DNA of 64,000 bases from assembly GCA_017481745.1 (NCBI GenBank), contig JAFUOV010000017.1:1-64000 (forward strand), written 5' to 3'. Positions within the stretch are counted from its first letter, which is position 1. Each line of letters starts with the position of its first letter. The notes under the pieces were generated by a model. The model did no database searches, was not told the origin of the DNA, and saw only the letters and a program-made list of their open reading frames with translations. Both the position numbers and the translations under genes were made by a program. Origin of the DNA: Bacteroidaceae bacterium. GTDB taxonomy: Bacteria > Bacteroidota > Bacteroidia > Bacteroidales > Barnesiellaceae_A. Below are positions 17,048 through 26,669 of the stretch, piece after piece.

Positions 17048-18214
17048 TTAATAAACGTATCTTCCGGTTTCCGATTCGATGATGAGCTCGTTGTGGTCGC
17101 ACTCCTCTACCCGACCTACAATCTGTGCATCAATGCCAAATTCACGAGCTACCTCGATAACTTGGGCAGCATCTTCGGGCGATACATATACTTCCATACG
17201 GTGTCCCATGTTGAATACCTTGTACATCTCTTTCCAGTCGGTACCCGATTGTTCTTGTATTGTCTTGAACAACGGAGGTATGGGGAAGAGATTGTCTTTT
17301 ATAACGCGCTTGTTCTCAACAAAGTGCATTACTTTTGTTTGAGCACCGCCCGAGCAGTGTACCATACCATGTACGCGAGGACGCATCACGTCGAGCAACT
17401 TCTTGATAACCGGTGCGTATGTGCGTGTGGGCGAAAGTACCAATTTGCCGGCATCAATCTCAACACCCTCTACGCTGTCGGTCAATTTCAGTCCGCCCGA
17501 GTATATCAACTCGTCGGGTACTGCGTTGTCGAAGCTCTCGGGATATTTCTCTGCCAAATATTTGGCAAATACATCGTGGCGAGCCGAGGTGAGTCCGTTG
17601 CTACCCATACCGCCATTATACTCTTTTTCGTATGTAGCCTTGCCATACGATGCCATACCTACGATAACATCGCCGGCGGCGATGTTGGCGTTGTCAATGA
17701 CGTCGGCACGTCGCATGCGGCAGGTTACTGTGCTGTCGACAATGATAGTGCGCACGAGGTCACCTACATCGGCTGTCTCGCCACCGGTTGCATAGGCATT
17801 AACACCCATTGCACGTAGCTCGGCAAGCAACTCTTCTGTTCCGTTGATGATAGCCGAAATGACCTCGCCGGGAACCAAGAGTTTGTTACGACCGATTGTC
17901 GATGATACCAATATATTGTCTGTTGCACCTACACATAGCAGGTCATCGATGTTCATGATTAGGGCATCTTGAGCAATACCTTTCCATACCGAGAGGTCGC
18001 CTGTTTCACGCCAATACATATAGGCAAGCGACGATTTTGTGCCGGCACCATCGGCGTGCATGATGTTGCAGTACTCGGCATCACCACCCAATATGTCGGG
18101 TATAATCTTACAAAAGGCACGCGGAAATATACCTTTGTCAATATTCTTTATGGCGTTGTGTACATCCTCTTTCGATGCCGATACGCCTCGTAGATTGTAG
18201 CGTTGATCACTCAT
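17048..18214 (-). CDS. purM: Phosphoribosylformylglycinamidine cyclo-ligase (AIR synthetase)
   Basis: A 388-residue PurM-type enzyme, which closes FGAM to aminoimidazole ribonucleotide with ATP in purine synthesis. Recognisable elements are HADGAGTKSSLAYMYW (about 52-67), MNIDDLLCVGA (about 88-98), ATGGETADVGDLV (about 141-153) and HGMVHCSGGAQTKVMHF in the C-terminal domain. It is longer than the E. coli enzyme by some 40 residues, in line with the Bacteroidota form. It lies 11 bases after lepA in one operon. Confidence 0.92.
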   Translation of the reverse strand: MSDQRYNLRGVSASKEDVHNAIKNIDKGIFPRAFCKIIPDILGGDAEYCNIMHADGAGTKSSLAYMYWRETGDLSVWKGIAQDALIMNIDDLLCVGATDNILVSSTIGRNKLLVPGEVISAIINGTEELLAELRAMGVNAYATGGETADVGDLVRTIIVDSTVTCRMRRADVIDNANIAAGDVIVGMASYGKATYEKEYNGGMGSNGLTSARHDVFAKYLAEKYPESFDNAVPDELIYSGGLKLTDSVEGVEIDAGKLVLSPTRTYAPVIKKLLDVMRPRVHGMVHCSGGAQTKVMHFVENKRVIKDNLFPIPPLFKTIQEQSGTDWKEMYKVFNMGHRMEVYVSPEDAAQVIEVAREFGIDAQIVGRVEECDHNELIIESETGRYVY

Positions 18215-18225
18215 AACTTCTTATA

Positions 18226-20013
18226 TTAATCGAGTTTCAGTACGGCAAGGAATGCTTTTTGAGGCACCTCTACTGTACCAATTTGTTTCATTCGTTTCTT
18301 TCCTTTCTTTTGTTTCTCCAACAGTTTGCGCTTACGGCTGATGTCGCCACCATAACACTTGGCGGTTACATCCTTGCGCACTGCCTTGATAGTCTCGCGG
18401 GCAATAATCTTGGCGCCAATGGCGGCTTGAATAGCGATGTCAAATTGTTGTCGGGGTATCAGCTCTTTGAGCTTTTCGCACATGCGACGTCCAAATGTTA
18501 CAGCGTTGTCGACGTGTGTAAGTGTCGACAAGGCATCGACACTCTCGCCATTGAGCAGAATATCGAGCTTTACCAACTTGCTTTCGCGATAGTCGTGTAT
18601 GTGGTAGTCGAACGATGCATAGCCCTTCGATATAGACTTCAGTTTGTCGTAAAAGTCGATAACTATTTCGCCCAAAGGCATGTCATATATCAGTTCTACG
18701 CGGTTGCCCGAGATGTATTCTTGCTTGATAAGTTCACCACGTTTACCCAGACACAGTGTCATGATAGGACCTATATAATCGGTTACTGTGATGACCGATG
18801 CGCGTATATAAGGCTCTTCGATGTGGTCTATAAGTGTAATATCGGGTAGCCCTGATGGATTGTGTACCTCGCTTTTGTTACCCTTTTTGTCGTACACCAT
18901 ATACGATACGTTGGGTACGGTGGTAATAACATCCATGTCAAACTCGCGGTCGAGGCGCTCTTGCACAATCTCCATGTGTAGCAAGCCAAGGAAGCCGCAT
19001 CGGAAGCCAAAGCCCAATGCTACCGACGACTCGGGTTGGAATGTCAGCGAGGCATCGTTGAGTTGCAGTTTCTCCAATGATGCACGCAGGTTTTCATAAT
19101 CCTCTGTTTCAATGGGATACACACCGGCAAACACCATGGGCTTCACCTCTTCAAAACCGTCGATGGCGGCATCGCATGGGCGTTGTACGTGTGTAATAGT
19201 ATCGCCCACCTTTACCTCACGCGAGGTTTTGATACCCGAGATGATGTAGCCAACATCGCCGGCGCTGAGTTGGTTGCGTGGCGACATATCGAGTTTCAAT
19301 ACGCCAATCTCGTCGGCATCATACTCCTTGCCCGTAGCAACAAATTTTACCAAGTCGCCTTTGCGAATGGTTCCGTTACATATCTTAAAGTAAGCTATAA
19401 TACCGCGGAAAGGATTGAACACCGAGTCGAAGATGAGGCATTGCAACGGAGCATCTACATCGCCTACAGGTGCGGGTATGCGCTCGATAATGGCAGCCAG
19501 AATATCCTCTATGCCTATGCCGGTTTTACCGCTGGCACGTATAATGTCTTCGTGGTCGCAACCAAGAAGTTCGATGACTTGGTCTTCCACTTCCTCGGGC
19601 ATAGCGCTCTCAAGGTCTACCTTGTTGACCACAGGAATGATTTCCAAGTCATTCTCTATTGCCATATAGAGGTTTGAAATGGTCTGTGCCTGAATACCTT
19701 GTGTCGCATCGACAATAAGTAGCGCACCTTCACAAGCGGCTATCGAACGTGATACTTCGTATGAGAAGTCAACGTGTCCCGGAGTGTCAATGAGGTTTAA
19801 TACATATTTTTCTCCTTTGTACTCATACTCCATTTGTATGGCATGGCTCTTGATGGTAATACCACGCTCGCGCTCAAGATCCATATCGTCGAGAACTTGA
19901 TTTTGCAAGTCCTTGCCGGCTACGGTGTTGGTATATTCGAGCAGGCGGTCGGCAAGAGTGCTTTTGCCATGGTCGATGTGTGCAATGATGCAAAAGTTGC
20001 GTATATGCTTCAT
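18226..20013 (-). CDS. lepA: Elongation factor 4 (LepA)
   Basis: A 595-residue translational GTPase that back-translocates or remodels ribosomes under stress. G1 AHIDHGKST (11-19), the switch region [12 protein letters not shown] (about 49-60), G3 DTPGHVDF (about 76-83) and G4 NKVD (about 130) are intact. The C-terminal domain unique to LepA ends with [24 protein letters not shown] sequence (about 545-570). Length is standard. It sits 23 bases after recQ and 11 before purM. Confidence 0.97.
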   Translation of the reverse strand: MKHIRNFCIIAHIDHGKSTLADRLLEYTNTVAGKDLQNQVLDDMDLERERGITIKSHAIQMEYEYKGEKYVLNLIDTPGHVDFSYEVSRSIAACEGALLIVDATQGIQAQTISNLYMAIENDLEIIPVVNKVDLESAMPEEVEDQVIELLGCDHEDIIRASGKTGIGIEDILAAIIERIPAPVGDVDAPLQCLIFDSVFNPFRGIIAYFKICNGTIRKGDLVKFVATGKEYDADEIGVLKLDMSPRNQLSAGDVGYIISGIKTSREVKVGDTITHVQRPCDAAIDGFEEVKPMVFAGVYPIETEDYENLRASLEKLQLNDASLTFQPESSVALGFGFRCGFLGLLHMEIVQERLDREFDMDVITTVPNVSYMVYDKKGNKSEVHNPSGLPDITLIDHIEEPYIRASVITVTDYIGPIMTLCLGKRGELIKQEYISGNRVELIYDMPLGEIVIDFYDKLKSISKGYASFDYHIHDYRESKLVKLDILLNGESVDALSTLTHVDNAVTFGRRMCEKLKELIPRQQFDIAIQAAIGAKIIARETIKAVRKDVTAKCYGGDISRKRKLLEKQKKGKKRMKQIGTVEVPQKAFLAVLKLD

Positions 20014-20036
20014 ATAATTTTTAATGGTCGTAAATC

Positions 20037-22217
20037 TTAATTACCCATTTCCGAGAGGAATTTTATGCGGATAAGACGAATTTCTTCTTCGGTATAATCC
20101 ATACCAAATTCGTTGATTGCCTCTTCGAGGCTGTCGCTTTCGCTCTCTTTGAAATATTCAAAAATCTCTTCGATATGATCTTCTTCCATAATCTCGCGTA
20201 GGAAGTAATCAATGTTTATTTTGGTGCCCGAGTATACGATGGCTTCTACCTCGTCGAGCAACTCGTCAAAGTCAAGGTCTTTCGATTCTGCCAGCTCGTC
20301 AAGCGCTATCTTGCGGTCAATGGCTTGAATGATAGATACTTTCAGCTTCGATTTGTTGGCTATGGTGCGCACGCGCAAGTCTTCGGGACGCTCAATTTCA
20401 TTCTCATCAACGTGCAGTTTAATTACCTTGACAAACTCTTCGCCGTAGCGTTTGGCTTTGCCCGCACCTACTCCGGGTATGTTTTGCAACTCCTCCAATG
20501 TGATAGGATATGTGGTTGCCATAGCCTCGAGCGACGGGTCTTGGAAGATGATGTATGGAGGCAATTCCAAACGTTTTGCCATCTTCTTGCGCAAGTCTTT
20601 CAGTATCGAGAATAACTCGGGGTCGACTGCACACGATGCACCTCCCTTTATGGGTACTTCTTCTTCTATTTCGTCAAAGTCGTTGTCTTTTACAATCTTA
20701 AACGGTTGAGGCTTGTTCAAGAATGCCTTGCCATCTTCTGTTACTTTGAGCAATCCGTAATTTTCTATCTCTTTGACAAGATAGCCTGCAATGAGTGCTT
20801 GGCGTATTACGGCATTCCATGTTTTGTCATCTTCGGTTTGTCCGCAACCAAATACTTCCAACTCGTCGTGGCGATATGCAGTTATCTGGTTGGTTTTCTT
20901 ACCCATTATTACGTCAATGACATATTCGGTCTTAAATTCTTCTTTAAGTGCTATAACCGTTTCAATAACGGCACATAAAAGATCTTTTGCTTCCACTTGT
21001 TTCTTCGGATTTAGACAGTTATCACAATTGCCGCAATTCTCCTCTTTATACTCTTCGCCGAAGTAGTGAAGGAGCAGCTTGCGACGGCACAGTGACGACT
21101 CGGCATATGCCGCAGTCTCCATAAGCAATTGTTTGCCTATTTCTTGCTCGGCAATAGGCTTGCCTTGCATGAATTTTTCGAGTTTCTGTAAGTCTTTGTT
21201 GATGTAAAATGTTATACATTGTCCCTCACCGCCATCACGACCGGCACGACCTGTCTCTTGATAGTAGCCTTCAAGGCTCTTGGGTATGTCGTAGTGAATA
21301 ACATAGCGCACGTCGGGCTTGTCGATACCCATACCAAATGCTATTGTTGCTACAATTACGTCTACTTTTTCAAGTAGGAAGGCATCCTGATTTTCCGACC
21401 GGGTGGCAGAGTCCATACCGGCGTGGTATGGCAGAGCCTTAATGCCATTTACACACAACAACTCGGCAAGTTCTTCAACCTTTTTACGGCTGAGGCAATA
21501 GATAATACCCGACTTGCCCTCTTGTTGCTTGATGTATTTGATGATGTCTTTATCGACGTTAGATGTCTTGGGACGTACTTCGTAGTAGAGATTGGGACGA
21601 TTGAACGACGACTTGAATACCGCAGCATCGGTCATGCCGAGGTTCTTCTGTATGTCGTGTTGCACCTTGGGGGTAGCCGTTGCTGTGAGTGCGATGACGG
21701 GCTTGTAGCCTATCTCATTGATGATGGGACGTATACGACGATATTCGGGGCGGAAGTCATGACCCCACTCCGATATACAGTGTGCCTCGTCTACGGCATA
21801 GAACGATACGTTCACCTGTTTGAGAAACTCGATATTCTCCTCTTTGGTGAGCGACTCGGGTGCTACGTATAACAATTTTGTTTTTCCGCAAAGTATATCA
21901 CTCTTTACTTGGTCTATGGCAGCTTTGTTGAGCGATGAGTTGATAAAGTGTGCTACGCCGTCTTCTTCGCTGAAGTTGCGCATGGCATCCACTTGATTTT
22001 TCATCAGGGCTATCAGTGGCGATATGACAATGGCTGTGCCCTCGAGCATGAGCGATGGCAGTTGGTAGCATAGCGACTTGCCACCACCTGTAGGCATAAG
22101 CACAAAGGTGTCTTTTCCATCCAACAGATTACGGATGATAGCTTCTTGATTACCCTTGAATGTGTCGAACCCGAAGTTGAGTTTCAGTGCTTCGACTAAT
22201 TTGTTTTTTGCTGCCAT
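20037..22217 (-). CDS. recQ: ATP-dependent DNA helicase RecQ
   Basis: A 726-residue 3'-5' helicase that unwinds branched DNA in recombination repair. Motif [15 protein letters not shown] (about 40-53), the DEAH box [15 protein letters not shown] (about 141-155) and motif [12 protein letters not shown] are present. The zinc-binding RQC region carries the four cysteines (CRRKLL...CGNCDNC). An HRDC domain follows (about 530-610), then an acidic C-terminal extension of roughly 100 residues that classic E. coli RecQ lacks; this longer form is common in Bacteroidota. It is the first gene of the recQ-lepA-purM-udk operon. Confidence 0.95.
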   Translation of the reverse strand: MAAKNKLVEALKLNFGFDTFKGNQEAIIRNLLDGKDTFVLMPTGGGKSLCYQLPSLMLEGTAIVISPLIALMKNQVDAMRNFSEEDGVAHFINSSLNKAAIDQVKSDILCGKTKLLYVAPESLTKEENIEFLKQVNVSFYAVDEAHCISEWGHDFRPEYRRIRPIINEIGYKPVIALTATATPKVQHDIQKNLGMTDAAVFKSSFNRPNLYYEVRPKTSNVDKDIIKYIKQQEGKSGIIYCLSRKKVEELAELLCVNGIKALPYHAGMDSATRSENQDAFLLEKVDVIVATIAFGMGIDKPDVRYVIHYDIPKSLEGYYQETGRAGRDGGEGQCITFYINKDLQKLEKFMQGKPIAEQEIGKQLLMETAAYAESSLCRRKLLLHYFGEEYKEENCGNCDNCLNPKKQVEAKDLLCAVIETVIALKEEFKTEYVIDVIMGKKTNQITAYRHDELEVFGCGQTEDDKTWNAVIRQALIAGYLVKEIENYGLLKVTEDGKAFLNKPQPFKIVKDNDFDEIEEEVPIKGGASCAVDPELFSILKDLRKKMAKRLELPPYIIFQDPSLEAMATTYPITLEELQNIPGVGAGKAKRYGEEFVKVIKLHVDENEIERPEDLRVRTIANKSKLKVSIIQAIDRKIALDELAESKDLDFDELLDEVEAIVYSGTKINIDYFLREIMEEDHIEEIFEYFKESESDSLEEAINEFGMDYTEEEIRLIRIKFLSEMGN

Positions 22218-22267
22218 AATTTAGTATTTGTGATGATACCTTTATAGGGCTATTTCAATACCCAAAA

Positions 22268-22300
22268 CAAATTTATAAATAACATGCGAACTCTGCCAAG
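22268..22300 (-). promoter_or_regulatory. Candidate promoter of the recQ operon
   Basis: Minus strand CTTG (22297-22300), 21-base spacer and TAAATTTG (22268-22275). The -7 box is perfect and the -33 box has one mismatch. Confidence 0.5.
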
Positions 22301-22317
22301 TTTTTTGGTAAAAATTT

Positions 22318-23574
22318 TCATGAAATTTGCAATCTATTGCATCTTTCAAACTTTTTCTCGGCGTATTCGCGTGTGATATGTAGTTTTTGGGTCTTTGATG
22401 CCGGGATTTCATACATGGCATCTATCATGATTGTTTCTACTATCGAGCGCAATCCGCGAGCTCCGAGCTTGTACTCTATTGCTTTCTCTACAACATAGTC
22501 GAGAACGCTATCGTCAAACGTCAGTTCCACTCCATCTATCTCAAATAGTTTGATGTATTGTTTGATGATAGAGTTGCGTGGCTCGGTGAGTATGCGGCGC
22601 AATGCTGCTGCATCGAGTGGCTCGAGATATGTGAGTATAGGCAGACGTCCTATAATTTCGGGTATAAGTCCGAAGGCTCGCAAGTCTTGCGGCGCAATGT
22701 ATTGCAGCATGTTGTCGCGGTCGATTTGTTGTGTGGCGCTGTTGTTATAGCCAACGACATGGGTATTGAGGCGCATAGCTATCTTGCGCTCGATGCCTTC
22801 AAATGCACCACCGCATATAAATAGTATGTTCTTGGTGTCTATCGCAATCATCTTTTGCTCGGGGTGCTTACGACCACCTTGTGGCGGTACGTTCACGACC
22901 GAACCTTCCAAGAGCTTGAGTAGCCCTTGTTGCACACCCTCACCACTCACGTCGCGGGTGATAGAGGGATTGTCGCCTTTGCGGGCTATCTTGTCTATCT
23001 CGTCAATAAACACGATACCGCGTTCGGCTGCTGCAACGTCGTAGTCGGTGGCTTGTAGCAGGCGCACAAGCAGGCTCTCTACGTCTTCGCCTACATAACC
23101 GGCTTCGGTGAGAACGGTTGCATCTACAATGGCAAAGGGCACTTTGAGCATCTTGGCAATGGTGCGAGCCAAGAGGGTCTTGCCTGTACCGGTGCGACCT
23201 ACCATGATGATATTTGATTTCTCTATCTCTACATCGTCTTGCTTCTGTGCGCTCTTGGGTTGTAGCAGGCGCTTGTAGTGGTTGTATACTGCAACCGACA
23301 AGTAGCGCTTGGCATCGTCTTGTCCTATGACATATTGGTCGAGAAACTCTTTGAGCTCGGTAGGACGTGGCAGGGTGTTAAGGTCAAGAGCCCATTTCTG
23401 CGAAACAGCTTTCTTGTCATTGGCATTGACCAAACCGGCATCTTTGCACAGATTGTATGCTTGTTGTACGCAATCGGAACATATCGAACCGTTGCGACCT
23501 GTGAGGAGCGGGCGTGTGGCAGTCTCTCCCCTGCCACAAAGACAACACTTCTCGCTATCTTCTTTTTTCGCCAT
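22318..23574 (-). CDS. clpX: ATP-dependent Clp protease ATP-binding subunit ClpX
   Basis: A 418-residue AAA+ unfoldase that feeds substrates to ClpP. The N-terminal C4 zinc finger (CCLCGR ... CSDC) binds adaptors. Walker A is GRTGTGKT near 119-126 and Walker B VFIDEIDK near 185-192. The pore loop appears as GYVGEDVE near 155-162. The C-terminal small domain has the sensor-2 arginine in GARGLRSI. It lies 3 bases after clpP, forming the classical clpP-clpX operon. Confidence 0.97.
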   Translation of the reverse strand: MAKKEDSEKCCLCGRGETATRPLLTGRNGSICSDCVQQAYNLCKDAGLVNANDKKAVSQKWALDLNTLPRPTELKEFLDQYVIGQDDAKRYLSVAVYNHYKRLLQPKSAQKQDDVEIEKSNIIMVGRTGTGKTLLARTIAKMLKVPFAIVDATVLTEAGYVGEDVESLLVRLLQATDYDVAAAERGIVFIDEIDKIARKGDNPSITRDVSGEGVQQGLLKLLEGSVVNVPPQGGRKHPEQKMIAIDTKNILFICGGAFEGIERKIAMRLNTHVVGYNNSATQQIDRDNMLQYIAPQDLRAFGLIPEIIGRLPILTYLEPLDAAALRRILTEPRNSIIKQYIKLFEIDGVELTFDDSVLDYVVEKAIEYKLGARGLRSIVETIMIDAMYEIPASKTQKLHITREYAEKKFERCNRLQIS

Positions 23575-23577
23575 ATT

Positions 23578-24252
23578 TTATTTTTTCTCTCTTATGAGTA
23601 CTTTGTCTATCATACCATACTCGCAAGCCTCTTGAGCTGTCATCCAATAGTCGCGGTCAGAGTCGCGCCACACTTTCTCGTAGTCGTTGCCCGAGTGCTC
23701 CGCTATAATGGTATACAACTCTTTCTTGAGTTTCTGTATTTCGCGTGCGGTTATCTCTATATCCGATGCCTGACCCTGCGCTCCACCCATAGGTTGGTGT
23801 ATCATCACGCGAGAGTGCTTCAGAGCAAATCGTTTGTCTTTCTCGCCGGCTACCAGCAATACGGCTGCCATTGATGCTGCCATACCGGTACAGATGGTAG
23901 AGATTTCACTACCTACATATTGCATGGTGTCGTATATGCCCAATCCTGCATATACCGAGCCACCGGGGCTGTTGATGTAGATAGAGATGTCTTTGCCGGG
24001 ATCGGCGCTGTCCAAGTAAAGCAACTGCGCTTGTATCACATTGGCAGTGTAGTCGTCGATGGGTGTTCCCAGAAATATAATACGGTCCATCATCAATCGA
24101 GAGAATACGTCCATCTGTGTTACATTGAGTTGACGCTCTTCCATAATTGATGGCGAAAGGTAGCTGTTGTTGATGTATTGAGCATATTGGTCAAAGGCAA
24201 GACCATTCATACCCATGTGCTGTACAGCAAATTTTCGGAAATCGTTGTTCAT
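23578..24252 (-). CDS. clpP: ATP-dependent Clp protease proteolytic subunit ClpP
   Basis: A 224-residue serine protease that forms the tetradecameric Clp chamber. The triad is S127 (GMAASMA), H152 (MIHQPMGG) and D201 (RDYW), with the same spacing (25 and 49 residues) as S98, H123 and D172 of the well-studied enzymes. That implies an N-terminal extension or propeptide of about 29 residues. First gene of the clpP-clpX operon, preceded by three CAAAGATA boxes, and followed on the same strand by clpX. Confidence 0.96.
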   Translation of the reverse strand: MNNDFRKFAVQHMGMNGLAFDQYAQYINNSYLSPSIMEERQLNVTQMDVFSRLMMDRIIFLGTPIDDYTANVIQAQLLYLDSADPGKDISIYINSPGGSVYAGLGIYDTMQYVGSEISTICTGMAASMAAVLLVAGEKDKRFALKHSRVMIHQPMGGAQGQASDIEITAREIQKLKKELYTIIAEHSGNDYEKVWRDSDRDYWMTAQEACEYGMIDKVLIREKK

Positions 24253-24294
24253 CTTTATTTTCGTTTTGATTGTTTTATTTCATAAAGTCTTTTA

Positions 24295-24367
24295 CAAAGA
24301 TAGTGAAAGGAGAATGAATAAAAAACTAAATTTATTTGGTTTTTTGTTCTGAGCCGCCTCCTATCTT
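24295..24367. repeat. Intergenic promoter-bearing repeat, unit 3 (diverged)
   Basis: 73 bases with the same ends as units 1 and 2 (CAAAGATAG at left, GCCTCCTATCTT at right) and an AT-rich palindromic middle, but a different core. The left end supplies TATCTTTG on the minus strand 43 bases before clpP. Confidence 0.55.
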
Positions 24368-24474
24368 TTCTACAAAGATAGCAATAAATTTGATTATTAC
24401 ATTGGCAAACGCTGTTGTGCAACCTTTTTTACCGCTATTTTTTAGTTATTAAAATCTTTTGCGTAACAAAGATA
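24295..24474 (-). promoter_or_regulatory. Three stacked -7 elements upstream of clpP
   Basis: CAAAGATA (TATCTTTG on the minus strand) occurs at 24295-24302, 24373-24380 and 24467-24474. All fit TAnnTTTG. None has an exact -33 box at 19-21 bases; the middle one has TTTG (24406-24409) at 25 bases. Confidence 0.45.
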
Positions 24475-24477
24475 TAA

Positions 24478-24513
24478 AAACTGCCCGATATGAGGCATCA
24501 TATCGGGCAGTTT
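24478..24513 (-). terminator. Trigger factor gene terminator
   Basis: A 15-bp perfect stem (24478-24492 with 24499-24513) with a 6-base loop, followed on the minus strand by TTTTT. It begins 20 bases after the tig stop codon. Confidence 0.92.
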
Positions 24514-24533
24514 AATTTGCTGTATTGTATTAA

Positions 24534-25880
24534 TTATTCTTGGAAGAGTTTGCCAAACTCTTCGGTGCTGACTTCTTTCTCTTCAAGAGTTACGGCATTC
24601 TTGATGGCATTTTGAATTTTAGCCTCAGTAGCACGGTCTATCAATTGTGCGCGCGACTCTTTGCTCTTAAGCATCTCTTGCGAGTAGTTCTCAAGGAGTT
24701 CGTCGGGTACGTTTGTCATACCATATTGTGCAAATTGTTGACGAGTTACACTCATGGCAAGTGCTTTGAGGTCTTCGTCGGCAACTTTTACCTCAAATGC
24801 TTTGGCGATGTGCTCTTTGATGAGGTGCCATTTGAGGTCGGCTTCCATTTTGCCATATTCCTCGGCGATGTTTTCGTCGGTGTATTTCTCGTTTGTTGCA
24901 ACCAACCAGCGTTTGAGGAACTCGGCGGGCAATTCTATTTCGCCTACTGCAGCCTCGATAGCCTTGCGTGCATCAATACCAAAGCGATAGTCGCTCTCGG
25001 GTGCCAATTGTGCGGCAATCATTTCGCGTACTTTGGCAGTGTATTCTTCTTCGCTCTTAACGTTGTCTTTACCAAAGATACCGTCGAAGAACTCTTGGTC
25101 GTGCTCGGCGGGTTGGAGGTGTGTAATCTCTGTTACAGTCATTTCAAAGTCGCTCTTAACGTCGGCAGCAGCCTCGCGGTCGATGTTGAGCATAGATGCC
25201 AATTCACCTACCGAGTCTTGGCATGCAGCAGCGGGGTTGAATACAACCTTGTCGCCTACTTTTACGCCGTTAAATTTCTCTTTCTCGTCTTTGATGTATG
25301 CGGGCGAGAGTATTGTGCTCTCAACAACGATACCACCCTCTTTGGCTGCACCGTTCTCAAGCTCTACCATCGAGCCTTTTACGAGGTCGCGCTCTTCGGT
25401 AACGGTATCAACAGTGATTTGTTTGCCTTGACGTTGGCGGAACATCTCATCTTGTTTTGCTACCATCTCGTCGCTTACTGCGATGTTGTAGAAGGGTACT
25501 TTGATGTTTTTGTCAACGGTAACGTTGATTTCGGGAGCTACAGCGATGTCAAATTTGAAAGTGAAGTTCTCTTCGGCATCGAGGTCGATAGTTTGATCTT
25601 CGGCTGTCATAGGCTCGCCAAGGATGTTCAACTTGTTGTCGTTGATATAGTTGTAGAGTGATTCTGATACGAGACGGTTTATTTCTTCGGCTTTAACCGA
25701 TTTGCCAAACATCTTAACCAACATTCCGTAGGGTACATGACCGCGACGGAAACCGGGGATATTGGCGCGCTCGCCATATGCGCGGAGCGATTTTTTTACT
25801 CTTTCTGCATAGTCGGCTTTTTCAATCTCAATTGAGATTACTGCATTCAATTTGTCAATGCTGTTGTGCGAAACGTTCAT
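24534..25880 (-). CDS. tig: Trigger factor
   Basis: A 448-residue ribosome-bound chaperone that shelters nascent chains. The ribosome-binding signature is visible as GFRRGHVPYGML (residues about 42-53). The middle peptidyl-prolyl isomerase region (about 150-240) is poorly conserved, as is usual in Bacteroidota, so isomerase activity is doubtful. The helical C-terminal arms occupy about 260-440. It is a single gene with its own promoter and terminator, next to clpP-clpX, its usual neighbours. Confidence 0.93.
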   Translation of the reverse strand: MNVSHNSIDKLNAVISIEIEKADYAERVKKSLRAYGERANIPGFRRGHVPYGMLVKMFGKSVKAEEINRLVSESLYNYINDNKLNILGEPMTAEDQTIDLDAEENFTFKFDIAVAPEINVTVDKNIKVPFYNIAVSDEMVAKQDEMFRQRQGKQITVDTVTEERDLVKGSMVELENGAAKEGGIVVESTILSPAYIKDEKEKFNGVKVGDKVVFNPAAACQDSVGELASMLNIDREAAADVKSDFEMTVTEITHLQPAEHDQEFFDGIFGKDNVKSEEEYTAKVREMIAAQLAPESDYRFGIDARKAIEAAVGEIELPAEFLKRWLVATNEKYTDENIAEEYGKMEADLKWHLIKEHIAKAFEVKVADEDLKALAMSVTRQQFAQYGMTNVPDELLENYSQEMLKSKESRAQLIDRATEAKIQNAIKNAVTLEEKEVSTEEFGKLFQE

Positions 25881-25927
25881 TTATAGTCTATATTATAAGT
25901 TAATATTTTTAGTTTTATTACACAATC

Positions 25928-25949
25928 TACCCCTCGTGCGAGAGGGGTA
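25928..25949 (-). promoter_or_regulatory. Hairpin in the tig 5' leader
   Basis: An 8-bp perfect stem (25928-25935 with 25942-25949) lies between the tig -7 box (25965-25972) and the start codon at 25880, so it would sit near the 5' end of the mRNA. Confidence 0.5.
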
Positions 25950-25964
25950 ATTGGTAAGAGAGCG

Positions 25965-25995
25965 CAAAATTAGTGCTTATCTTTCGATATTCAAA
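25965..25995 (-). promoter_or_regulatory. Perfect Bacteroidota promoter of tig
   Basis: Minus strand TTTG (25992-25995), 19-base spacer and TAATTTTG (25965-25972). Both boxes match the consensus. Confidence 0.75.
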
Positions 25996-26060
25996 CAAAT
26001 ATCACAATTTTTTTAACTCCTATCCCCTATTATTATTTTATGGTATAGAAGTTTAGGGCT

Positions 26061-26531
26061 TTACTTGAAGTGTATATCACTCATCAATTTCTCATAAAAC
26101 TCATCGAGTTCTTTATCCATTTTCTCCCAGAACTCGTCGCCCAGTAGTATGTTCTCCTTGTCGATGGTAAGTAATTCGCTTATCACATTCATCTGTGAGT
26201 CGACCAACAGAAGTGAGAACGGACCGTTATATTCCATGTCGGCAAAGATGCTCGACAGCTCGTCGGCATTGACTGTGGCTGTGATAAGCTCGATAAACGG
26301 CGCTAAGGTTTCGTCGTTGGTAAGCTCGGCTTTCCAATCGTCCCATGCAGTCAATGTTGTTTCGGTCAATATGTTGTCCAAGTCGTCATATATTGCCAAA
26401 CGCGACTCGTCGCCTTCGGTCAATAACACATACATGTCGCTCAATAACATATTTTGTGAGCGTACTTTCATCAAGGTTGTTACAAATGCATCGTGCAGCT
26501 GGCGACTCAGTATTTCTTGTGATGTTTCCAT
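26061..26531 (-). CDS. Hypothetical acidic protein
   Basis: A 156-residue protein I do not recognise. It has no signal peptide or membrane segment, is acidic and mostly helical by composition, with hydrophobic strands near 105-125 (FSLLLVDSQMNVISELL). The coding frame is supported by low-complexity-free composition and absence of a competing frame. It stands alone between tig (same strand, 180 bases away) and the divergent DAHP synthase gene. Function unknown. Confidence 0.65.
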   Translation of the reverse strand: METSQEILSRQLHDAFVTTLMKVRSQNMLLSDMYVLLTEGDESRLAIYDDLDNILTETTLTAWDDWKAELTNDETLAPFIELITATVNADELSSIFADMEYNGPFSLLLVDSQMNVISELLTIDKENILLGDEFWEKMDKELDEFYEKLMSDIHFK

Positions 26532-26596
26532 ACATATTCAATTTGCTTTCAAAGATAGTTATTTTTTGCCAAATGCAACAAATATATGCTATTCAT

Positions 26597-26627
26597 TTTT
26601 CAGATAAATATTTTTGCGCTATCTTCG
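26597..26627 (+). promoter_or_regulatory. Candidate promoter of the DAHP synthase gene
   Basis: TTTT (26597-26600), 19-base spacer and TATCTTCG (26620-26627), each one mismatch from consensus. The spacing is ideal and the -7 box lies 42 bases before the ATG at 26670. Confidence 0.45.
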
Positions 26628-26669
26628 CGCTGTCGTATTTGCCACGATATAGTTGTAAAATTTATCTCT

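Noticed and set aside
17093..17818. 241-codon open frame antisense to purM
   Set aside because: Accidental open frame opposite purM; its composition is not protein-like.
24540..25661. 373-codon open frame antisense to tig
   Set aside because: Rich in Cys/Phe/Val, without a family resemblance, and lying exactly opposite the well-supported tig gene. It is a by-product of codon bias.
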